A stretch of 64,000 bases of DNA from Roseiconus nitratireducens (lineage in GTDB: Bacteria > Planctomycetota > Planctomycetia > Pirellulales > Pirellulaceae). Under the pieces are notes generated by a model, which ran no database searches, was not told where the DNA came from, and saw nothing but the letters and a program-made list of their open reading frames with translations. A program made the translations under genes and the position numbers. Every line of letters begins with the position of its first letter. Within the stretch, counting starts at the first letter, position 1. Of the stretch, positions 24,491-35,100 are shown one piece after another. Where the stretch lies: NCBI RefSeq assembly GCF_008629675.1, contig NZ_VWOX01000001.1, forward strand, positions 620,001 through 684,000, written 5' to 3'.

Positions 24491-26017
24491 TCAATCCGTT
24501 TCAGGTTCCTTTCGGGGCGCCCAGCCGTCGTAGTGCTTGGCAGAATCGCCGGACCAGTAGGGCGAAGAGCCCCACAGGGGAACCGTTGGAAGCTTCGATT
24601 CCCATTCGCCCAGCAATTCAAACAGAGCCTTGGTCCGGTCAAGTTGCGCGGCCGCCAAGTCCTGTGATTCCCCCGCATCCGTGCCCAGGCGAAACAATTG
24701 GGCCGGACGATGTGACAGGCGAATCAGTTTTTCCGAACCCTGGAGCACCGCGGCTTGGCCTTGCAATCGCCAGAACAACGTGCGTGACGTGCCCTCGGGC
24801 TGGCCGCCAAGCTGCGGCAAGAGATTTGTTCCGTCGTAGGGGCCCATCAGGGCAAGCATCCTTCGCCGATTGCGCGCGTCTTCGTGAGACATCGGCTCGG
24901 CCAAGGGCAGCGGGTCTCGTTCCGCGGCCGCCAAGAAGGTCGGCAGCAAATCCAATGAACTCATCACGGCATCGGAGGTGGTGCCGGAGGGAAATCGGTC
25001 GGGCCAACTCCAGATCATCGGAACCCGAATTCCTCCTTCACGCAGGCATCCTTTCACGCCTCGCAGGGGGCCGTTCCAACTGGCATTGTTTGTAGCACCA
25101 CCATTGTCGGAAAAGAACACGACCAAGGTGTTGCGATCCTGGTCGGTCGCTCGCAGATGTTCCATCAGACGGCCGACACCGCGATCAAGTGCAAACATCA
25201 TCGCAGCATACGTACGACGTTTCTCGTCTTCGATCGATTCAAACTTTGCCAAGTCCGCTGGTAGCGCCTGCATGGGAGTGTGCGGCGCGTTGTACGACAT
25301 GTACAGAAACCAGGGTTGATCGGGTGCATCGTTCGACCGCTGATTGATGAATCGAATGCCTTCGTCGGTAAAGAAGTCCGTCAGGTAGTCACTGGAGAAC
25401 TCTTTGACACGTATCCCGTTCCGCTCGATGGAATGCTTCATCGTGGCGGGGAAGTAATGATGGCTGCCGCCCAACATCCCGCAAAAGTAATCAAAGCCTC
25501 GCTCGTTGGGGTGAAAGCCCTGCCCCACGCCCAGATGCCATTTGCCAACGATTCCGGTGGCATAGCCGGCGGCACGAAGATGGTCACCAAGGGTGTGTTC
25601 GTTCGGTGGAAGTCCCAGCAGTTCCGGACGCGTCGCATAGTTGCTGGCCGACGCATTCAAATTGCCTTCGTAGCCGAAGCGGCGCGGGTCTCGCCCGGTC
25701 AGCAGCCCGGCCCGCGACGGAGAACACACGGCGCTGGCGACGTAGGCTCGCGTGCACAACACGCCGTCGGCGGCCAAGGCATCCAGATGGGGTGTTCGCA
25801 ACGTCTGGCTGCCCATGCACCCCAGATCACCGTACCCCATGTCATCCGCCAGGATCAGCAGGATATTGGGCCGATCGGCTGGTTCAGCCCGAACCGGCAG
25901 CGTCTGCAACCAGATCACCGCGATGGCCGCAACGACAATCGCCAAGACGTTCCGTCGCGATCGATCTTGGGGCCGAGGCCGACGGCGGTGATGAATCCGA
26001 TTCGGAAACACTGACAT
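24491..26017 (-). CDS. Exported type I sulfatase (arylsulfatase A-like)
   Basis: This 508-aa enzyme hydrolyses sulfate esters. A twin-basic N-terminus (DRSRRN) and hydrophobic segment (VLAIVVAAIAVIWLQTLPVRA) form an export signal ending near residue 44. The sulfatase core begins RPNILLILADDMGYGDLG, where the paired Asp residues bind the metal. The formylglycine site is CSPSR at 98-102, so a sulfatase-modifying enzyme is needed elsewhere in the genome. KWHLGVGQGFHPNERGFD and VVFFSDNGGATN carry further active-site residues. AGAAGGAA lies about 8 nt before the ATG. It is downstream of the giant repeat protein on the same strand, 176 bp away. The likely substrate is a sulfated algal polysaccharide; which one is unknown. 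Confidence 0.95.
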   Translation of the reverse strand: MSVFPNRIHHRRRPRPQDRSRRNVLAIVVAAIAVIWLQTLPVRAEPADRPNILLILADDMGYGDLGCMGSQTLRTPHLDALAADGVLCTRAYVASAVCSPSRAGLLTGRDPRRFGYEGNLNASASNYATRPELLGLPPNEHTLGDHLRAAGYATGIVGKWHLGVGQGFHPNERGFDYFCGMLGGSHHYFPATMKHSIERNGIRVKEFSSDYLTDFFTDEGIRFINQRSNDAPDQPWFLYMSYNAPHTPMQALPADLAKFESIEDEKRRTYAAMMFALDRGVGRLMEHLRATDQDRNTLVVFFSDNGGATNNASWNGPLRGVKGCLREGGIRVPMIWSWPDRFPSGTTSDAVMSSLDLLPTFLAAAERDPLPLAEPMSHEDARNRRRMLALMGPYDGTNLLPQLGGQPEGTSRTLFWRLQGQAAVLQGSEKLIRLSHRPAQLFRLGTDAGESQDLAAAQLDRTKALFELLGEWESKLPTVPLWGSSPYWSGDSAKHYDGWAPRKEPETD

Positions 26018-26193
26018 GGTGAAATTCCTTCTGCGGGACGTTTGAGGTTTGCCGCCTGACTTTAGCGGAGCCGCACCGTGTCGGGCACGCCCCTCTGAAT
26101 GGGCAGTTCGACTTCATGCCCCAATCGGATTCCGCCCGGCACGCATTGCCGGCCGGGACCGGCAACTGCGTTCCCGAAAAGAATTCAAACGTT

Positions 26194-29100
26194 TCAGAAT
26201 AACTCGATCACGCGGTCATCCAGGTCACCGGAAAGTTCATCCGCTGCGGGGGCTCCCGGGTCCAAGGTTGCAAAGAAAGCGTCCTGGGCACGGTGGTGAC
26301 CACCCAACTGATCCGTCGCGCCGTCATCAAAGACTGTTTCTCCGACACGCAGCCACGTGTCAGCCAGGTCGTCGACGATCGAATCGTAGTCGTCGGATGC
26401 GGCGAATCGATCGATCCAGCCGGTTTGGAGCAGCTGCCGCAGTTGCGTCGAATCTTGATCCAAGGTCGTGGAGCCGCCGACCAGAATATCGCCGGGATCG
26501 TTGCGGTTGGCCAACAGAAGGTCGGAACCCAGTCCGCCGATCAACAGGTTCTGTCCCGCTCCGCCCTTGATCTGGTCGTCGCCTTCACCTCCCAAGAGGA
26601 TGTCGTTTCCAGTACGTCCATCCAAATTGTCGTTGCCCGGACCGCCGACCAAGTAATCGTCTCCCTGGCCACCCCAAAGATGGTCGTCGCCCGCCCCGCC
26701 ATAGCCAATCACGGGAATCGTGACGTTCGGATTGACGATCAGGTGGTCATCTCCGTCGCCGAGCATAGCGATGATTTCGGTCACGTTGTCCAGTTCCAAA
26801 TTGAACTTTTGCTGACCGTTTCCTTGACCCATCCGGGCGCTGACGCTCATGCCCTTGCGAGGATGATGGCTGACGACGATCTGGTCCGTCTCGCCGCTTC
26901 CGACGAACTGCAATTGTCCGTCTTCTGTCACTTGATAACCGCTGACCATCCCCTGAGCCGTTGCGGTGTCACTTTCTCCTTGCGCGTCGATGACGGTCAC
27001 GGTGATGGTGTAAATGCCACCGGTCGCATAAACGTGTCCGGCCAGGAAGGAATCGTCCTGCTGCTGGACCACTGCCGTGGCCAGTTGCTCCGTGACCCCA
27101 TCACCCCAGGAAACCACGATCGTGTGGGTGTCGTTGAGATCCGGATCGAAGAATTCGCCGCTCAGCTGAATCGGTGTTCCGTTCTCACTGATTCCGCCGG
27201 CATCGAGGGAAGTAATCTCGGGAGCGGTGTTGCCCGTCGGAACATCGTCGTTGGTGACATCCAGGTTGCTGCTGGCACCGACGTATCCTGTGGCCGTGGC
27301 AGCCAACTGGACGCTTTGCGTCCCGTCGACCAGGTCATCGTTGACGCCGTCGATGGTGAAGTCGGCCGAACTTTGTCCTGCTTCGATGGTGACCGTTGCC
27401 GGGACGGTCGCTTCACCGGTGTCGTTGGACACCAGCGTGACCACCAACGCGGAGCTCAAGTCGGCATCGTTGCGGGAAACGGTCCCCGTCGCTGTTCCGC
27501 CGTTTTCGGAGATCGTGGTGGGGGCGATCGAGAGCGTCAGTTGCAAGCTGTCGTCGTCGGCGACATCCAACGCGCCGCTGGCACCGGCATACCCGGTGGC
27601 CGTGGCGGTCAGGTCAACGTTTTGCGTTCCATCGACCAGGTCGTCGTTGACTCCGGTGATGGCGAAGTCGGCGGAGCTTTGTCCCGCTTCGATCGTGACC
27701 GTTGCCGGGACGGTCGCTTCACCCGTGTCGTTGGACACCAGCGTGACCACCAACACGGAGCTCAAGTCGGCGTCGTTGCGGGAAACGGTCCCCGTCGCAG
27801 TCCCGCCATTTTCGGAAATCGAAGCGGCGTCGATCGAAAGGGTCAGCTGCAAGCTGTCGTCGTCGGTGACGTCCAACGCGCCCGTGTTGCCGGCATAGTC
27901 GGTTGCCGTTGCGGTCAGTTCAACATTCTGCGTTCCGTCGACCAGGTCGTCGTTGATGCCGGTGATAGAGAAGTCCGCCGAACTTTGTCCGGCTTCGATC
28001 GTGACCGTTGCCGGGACGGTCGCTTCACCGGTGTCATTGGAAGCCAGCGTGACCACCAACGCGGAGCTCAAGTCGCCGTCGTTGCGGTAAACGGTCCCCG
28101 TCGCAGTCCCGCCATTTTCGGAAATCGAAGCGGGATCGATCGACAGGGTCAGTTGCAAGCTGTCGTCATCGGTGACATCGAGGTTGCCGCTGGCACCGGC
28201 ATACCCAGTGGCCGTGGCGGTCAGGTCGACGTTTTGCGTCCCGTCGACCAGGTCGTCGTTGACTCCGGTGATGGCGAAATCGGCCGAACTTTGTCCGGCT
28301 TCGATCGTGACCGTTGCGGGGACGGTCGCTTCACCGGTGTCATTGGAAGCCAGCGTGACCACCAACGCGGAGCTCAAGTCGCCGTCGTTGCGGGAAACGG
28401 TCCCCGTCGCTGTTCCGCCGTTTTCGGAGATCGAAGCGGGATCGATCGACAGGGTCAGTTGCAAGCTGTCGTCGTCTGTGACGTCCAGGTTGCCGCTGGC
28501 ACCGGCATACCCGGTTGCCGTGGCGGACAGGCCCACATTCTGCGTCCCATCGACTAAGTCGTCATTGATGCCGGTGATGGCGAAATCGGCGGAGCTTTGT
28601 CCCGCTTCGATGGTGACAGTTGCCGGGACGGTCGCTTCACCGGTGTCGTTGGAAGCCAGGGTGACCACCAACGCGGAGCTCAAGTCCGCATCGTTGCGTG
28701 AAACGGTCCCCGTCGCTGTTCCACCGCTTTCAGAGATCGTGCTGGGGTCGATCGACAGGGTCAGTTGCAAGCTGTCGTCGTCGGTGACATCCAACGCGCC
28801 GCTGGCACCGGCATACCCGGTGGCCGTGGCGGTCAGGACAACGTTTTGCGTTCCATCGACCAGGTCGTCGTTGATTCCGGTGATGGCGAAGTCGGCGGAG
28901 CTTTGTCCCGCTTCGATCGTGACCGTTGCCGGGACGGTCGCTTCACCCGTGTCGTTGGACACCAGCGTGACCACCAACGCGGAGCTCAAGTCGGCGTCGT
29001 TGCGGGAAACGGTTCCCGTCGCAGTCCCGCCGTTCTCGGAAATCGAGCCGGGGGTGACACTCAGCTGGAGTTGTGGAAGATCGTTGTCAGTCACTTCCAC

Positions 29101-32100
29101 CACGGCGCTGGCGGAGTCATGTGTGCCTGCCGTCGCGGAGACGGTCACGGTTTGTGTTCCGTCTGCCAGCAAGTCCTCGACCGCATGGATGTCAAAGCTG
29201 GCCGACGCCTTTCCGACTTCAATGGTCACGGTGGCTTGTACCGTGGCCTCGCTGACGTCCGAAGAACTTAGCGTCACGACGAGCGGTGCGCTCAGGTCGC
29301 CATCGTTGCGGGTCACGATGCCGGTCGCGTTGCCTCCACCTTCGGAAATCGAGCTGGGATCAATGCTGAGCATCAGTTTCAACTGGTCGTCGTCGCTGAC
29401 ATTCAGCGTCTCGGCGCCGTTCTGGTATCCGGTTGCCGAGGTGGTGATCGCCACGCTTTGATCTCCGTCAACGATCATGTCATCGACGCCGGTGATCGTG
29501 AAATCGACCGATGCGGCGTCGGCCGGGATCGTCACCATGGTTGGGACGGTGGCTTCGGTCGTATCGTTGGATGACAACAAGACCGTCAGGGGAAGGCTCA
29601 GGTCCGAGTCGTTGCGCGAGACCGTTCCGGTCGCCGTGCCGCCATTCTCGGATATCGATTCGGGAGCGATGGTCAGTGTCAATTGCAATCCGTCGTCGTC
29701 GGTGACACTCACGTTGCCACTCGCGCCGGCGTATCCCGCCGCGGTCGCGGACAGGTTGACGTTCTGCGTCCCATCGACCAGGTCGTCGTTGACGCCGGCA
29801 ATGGTGAAGTCGGCGGAACTCTGCCCGGCTTCGATCGTGACGGTCGCTGGCACGGTCGCTTCACTGGTGTCGTTCGATGCCAGGGTGACGACCAGGGGAG
29901 AGCTCAGGTCGGCGTCGTTGCGTGAGACGGTTCCGGTTGCGTTGCCGCCGTTTTCCGAGATTGAGGCGGCGTCGATCGAGAGCGTCAGTTGCAAGCTGTC
30001 GTCGTCGGTGACGTCCAAGTTGCCACTGGCGTTGGCATACCCGGTGGCCGTTGCAGTCAGATCAACGTTCTGCGTTCCATCGACCAAGTCGTCGTTGACG
30101 CCGGTGATGGCGAAGTCGGCCGATCTCTGCCCGGCTTCGATCGTGACGGTTGCTGGCACGGTCGCTTCACCGGTGTCGTTCGATGCCAGGGTGACGACCA
30201 AGGGAGAGCTTAGGTCGGCATCGTTGCGTGAGACCGTTCCGGTCGCGGTGCCGCCGTTCTCAGAGATCGAGGCGGCGTCGATCGAGAGGGTCAGTTGCAA
30301 GCTGTCGTCGTCCGTGACGTCCAAGTTGCCACTGGCACCAGCGTACCCGGTGGCGGTCGCGGTCAGATCGACGTTTTGCGTCCCATCTACCAGGTCGTCG
30401 TTGACGCCGGTGATGGCGAAGTCGGCCGAACTTTGTCCAGCTTCGATGGTCACGGTTGCTGGCACGGTGGCTTCACCGGTGTCGTTCGATGCCAGGGTGA
30501 CGACCAAGGCCTCGCTCAGGTCGGCGTCGTTGCGCGAGACGGTTCCGGTCGCCGTGCCGCCGTTTTCCGAGATTGAGGCGGCGTCGATCGAGAGCGTCAG
30601 TTGCAGGCTTTCGTTGTCCGTGACATCCAGGTTCCCGGAGGCGCCGGTGTAGCCCGTGGCGGTCGCGGTCACACGGACGTTTTGCGTCCCATCGACCAGG
30701 TTGTCGTTGACACCCATGATGGAAAAGTCGGCGGAACTCTGTCCGGCTTCAATGGTGACGCTTCCCGGCACGGTCGCTTCGCCGGTGTCGTTCGAGGACA
30801 GGTTGACAACCAGCGGCGAACTCAAGTCGGCATCGTTGCGAGTGACGGTTCCGGTGGTGCTGCCGTTTTCAGAAATGGACGCCGCGGAAATCGACAGCGT
30901 CAGTTGCAAGCTGTCGTCGTCGGTGACGTCCAGATTGGCGGTCGCGTCGGAGTAGCCGCTTGCCGACGCGGTCAACTGGACGATCTGGGTGCCGTCGACC
31001 AAGTCATCGTTGATTCCGGTGACCGTGGCGGTCGTGAAGGTTTCGGCGGCCGGGATCGTGACGATCGTGGGCAGGGTCGCTTCGGAAGTATCGGACGAGA
31101 CCAGCGTCACAACAAGCGGCGAGCTGAGGTTGGCGTCATTGCGGGTCACCGTGACCGTTGCCGTTCCACCGTTTTCGGAAATCGAGGCGGGGTCAATTTC
31201 AAGCGTCAACTTCAATTGGTCGTCGTCACTGACACTCAATGTGGTGACACCGCTCATGTAACCGTTCGCTGAGGCTGTCACGGCAACCGTCTGGAGTCCG
31301 TCGACGAGCATGTCATCCTCGCCCGTGATCGTGAAATCGACCGATGCGGCACCGGCTGGGATCGTGACGATTTCGGGGACCGTTGCCTCGGTGGTGTCGC
31401 TGGATGACAACGTCACCTCCAAGGGGGCGCTCAGATCGGCGTTGTTTCGTGACACGGTTCCCGTTGCGGTGCCCCCGTTCTCGCTGATCGAATCCGCGTC
31501 GAACGAGATCCCAAGCGTCAAGCTGTCGTTGTCGGTGACCGTGAGCATCACGCTGGCGGGCGTGTAGGCGGTCGCCGTTGCTTCGATGTCGACCACCTGG
31601 TTTCCGTCGAACAGAAAGTCATTGACGGCCGAAACGATAAACTCGACCGACGATTCGCCGACGGGAATGGTCACGGTGTCTGGCACCGTCGCTTCGGTGG
31701 TGTCACTGGAACTGAGCGAGACCACGAGGGCGGAGCTGAGGTCGGCCGAATTGCGGCTGATGGTGGCGACCGTGCTGCCGGTTTCATCGATCGAATTCTG
31801 CGCAAGTGTCAGCTGCAGGCTCAAGCTGTCGTTGTCCAGGTTGGTCAGCGTCAGATCGACCGGGTCGATACCGGAGTAGTTGGGGTCGTCACTGACCGTG
31901 TTGGCGTTGTAAATGGTGTAGACGATGTCGCCATCCACCAGTGGGTCGTCAACACCTTCGATCGTGACCGTTTGAGGGACGTCCCAGTCATCGGGCGTGA
32001 ACGTGATCGACGAGACCAGCGGCACGCCTTCCGTGCCGTCGCTGGTGGCGATCCGCATCGTCACCGGATGGGTGGGCTGCGAGGTCAGCACCACATCGTA

Positions 32101-35100
32101 GATCGACTGTCCTCCCGACTCTGATGTCGTCGGGCTTCCTTTGGGATCGATCGTGACGCCGGCGAAATCGTCGTCGGTGACATCGATGTTGTCGTTGCCA
32201 GACTGGAACCCCGACGCCGAAGCGGTGATGACGGCATTCTGAGTCCCATCGACGATCGAATCATCGACGACGCCCAGATCGATCGTGGCGGACGATTGAC
32301 CGGCACCAATGGTGACGGAACTCGGAACCGTGATGGCCCCCGTGTCGCTGCTGACCAGGTTGACGGTCAGGGCGCCGGACGTGTCGCCGCCACGAGTCAC
32401 CGTAGCGGTGGCTGTTCCCGGTGCGGCACCTTCCGAGACAGAATCCCGATTGATGGTGACCGTCAATGAAGGAGCGTCATCCTCCAGGATCGTTAACGTG
32501 TCGCTTGCCGTTCGGGGTGCCGATGCGATGTTCATTCGCATCAAATCCACGTCGTTGGCGTAGCCACCGATGGCCACCAGCCGCCCCCGATTGTCAAACT
32601 TTGCAACCTCGAGGGCTTCGAAGGTGGACGAGTGGGGAACGTCGTACCAAAAACCATTGTCTCCGAAGGACGAATCGACCGAACCGTCCATTTTCAAGCC
32701 GAGCAGGGTGTGCGACGATCCGGTTGTTGTATTCGCCATCCAGCCTTCGCCGGCTAGCAAAATGCGGCCGGGCGATTGGTAGATCAGATCTTTGACGGTT
32801 CCACGGGTTTGCGGGTCGAGGTCAATGAACGTGCCGCCATCGCCAAACGTATCGTCCACCGTTCCGTCGGCATTGAATCTCGCCGCGGCAAACTGTTCAT
32901 CAAAACCGGTGCCGAACGAGACCGTTGCGCCGACCAAGAGCTTACCGTCCGGCTGGCGTTCGATCGCGGCCGGCGTGACCAGGTCTCCCGGAAAACTGAT
33001 TGTGGCGCGACCATTGTTTCCAAACGTCGAGTCGGCGGCGCCGTCGCTGGTCAGTTGCGTGACCATGACCAGGTTCCTGTCAAACGTCGGTGAGGAGCCG
33101 AAGATTACGATCTTGTCATCGTTCAGCAATAACGCGTCACGCGCGATTCCCATCGAGTCAAACGAAAAGAGTGCTTGCCCGCCACTGCCGAACGATGGAT
33201 CGGATGTGCCGTCCGATAGGAATCGGCCCACGTAGGCATGCTGGTCGGAGATGCCGACGACCACGATCTTGCCGTTGGACTGAACCAACACGTTCTCCCC
33301 TTCATCGAAACCGCCGATCGTTTCGACTCGCAGGACGCCCGCCGTTGCGAAGGACGTATCCGGGGATCCGTCGGCGTTGTACCGCGCCAGCAGCAGATCC
33401 TCGTGAATGTCATTGGTTCCCTTCCCGCGACCGGTGACAAGAATCTTGCCATCCGTTTGAACCGTGATCGAACGCGAAAAACCAGCTCCACCCGAGCCGC
33501 CGACTCCAACGTCGAGGACGACCCTGCCGTTGGTTCCGAACGTGGTGTCCCGGGAACCGTTGGCATTGTGCTTGACCAATTGCCAGGCGTTGGTCGTGGA
33601 CGTTCCGTCCTCGCTGGTCGCCAGAACGCTGCCATCAGGAAGGATATACAGGTCCGGCCGCGAGGCGCTTGAGCGAGCTAGCAACGTCGTGTCCCTTCGC
33701 CCGTCGGAGTCAAACGTGGTGTCCAGGACAACCGATCCGTTCACGGACTCGGCGGCCGAGATCGTCACCACATCGTCGCCGTCGGCGATCGAGTCATCAA
33801 TCACTGTGACGAAGAAGTCGACCGATGACTGGCCGGTTGGAATGGTTACCGTGGCGGGGACCGTTGCTTTGGAAGGATCCGAGCTGGTCAGGGCGACTTC
33901 CAACGGTTGCGACAGGTCTTCGTCGTTGCGTTGTAGCGTGCCGACCGCGGGTCCGGCATCTTCGTCGATGCTGGCCGGGGTGATGGATAGCGAGATCGCC
34001 GGCGCGTCGTCGTCCAACACGTCCACGGTCGTCGAACCGGCCAGGTAGCCATCGGCTATTGCACCGAACGTGACGGTCTGAATTCCATCAAACAGGTCGT
34101 CATTCACCGCGGAAATCGCAACGGTGGTCGACGATTGGCCGTCGGGGATGGTCACCGTTGCCGGGAGCGTGGCTTCGCCCGCGTCGCTGGTCGAAAGCGT
34201 GACCTCAAGATCACCTGCCGTTGATCCACTGCGGGTGATGGTCGCCGTTGCGGCGTTGCTGCCGGCCGATTCGACGATCTGACCGCTGTCAATTTCCACC
34301 GTCAATTTCGATACGGCCTCGGCGGTCGCGTAGCGTGCGGTCAGGAAGTTGAACGTGCCGCCGTCGATGATTTCGCCGGTGACGACGGCATTGCCGCCCT
34401 GTACTGCCAGCCCGTAGCCATAGGCTTCCGAGCCTCCGAAGTTGGAGATGTGTCTGCCCGCGTCGCCGAAGTTCGTATCGACGCTGCCGTCCGCGTTGTA
34501 GAGCACGGTGCCCAGGCTAACGACGCCGCCGGGGTTCGTATAGCCGGTCGCGATGATCTTCCCACTTGGAAGTTGCGCGATTCCCTGGATCACAGAAACT
34601 TGAGCGCCGAGATCCGTGAGAACCAAGCCGTCGCTGCCGAAGGTCGCATCAAGTGTTCCATCGCTGTTGTAACGGGCAATCGCATAATCAAAACCGAGCG
34701 AATCCTGGGCACCGCCACCGACAAGGATTTTTCCGTCGTCCTGAACGTGCACCGCTTGCGCATAGTCCATGGTCAATGCGAAGTCGGTGCTGACCAGTCC
34801 CCCAAGTCCGAATTGGGAATCCAGGGACCCGTCCGGATTGACCCGCGCAACGGCAAAGTTCGGGGCTGTGGATGGGGTGAATCCGTACTCGGTAGCGCCG
34901 ACGGCCACGATTTTTCCATCGCTTTGCAGTTGGAGGTCGTACGCCAAGTCGTCAACACCATGTGTCAGCGGATCACCGAAGTCAATGTCGACGCGGCCGT
35001 TTACCCCAAAGGTCGTATCGAAAGATCCGTCTTCGTTGTGCCGGGTCAGAACAAACTTTATGTCAGAGACATTTTCCTGCGGGTGGGTCAACACGACGAT

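Noticed and set aside
26293..30652. Very long open frames on the plus strand opposite the giant gene (754, 429 and 391 codons)
   Set aside because: The repeat unit is a multiple of three, so any stop-free antisense frame stays open through every copy. The sense strand has the recognisable domains; the antisense proteins have none and no ribosome sites.
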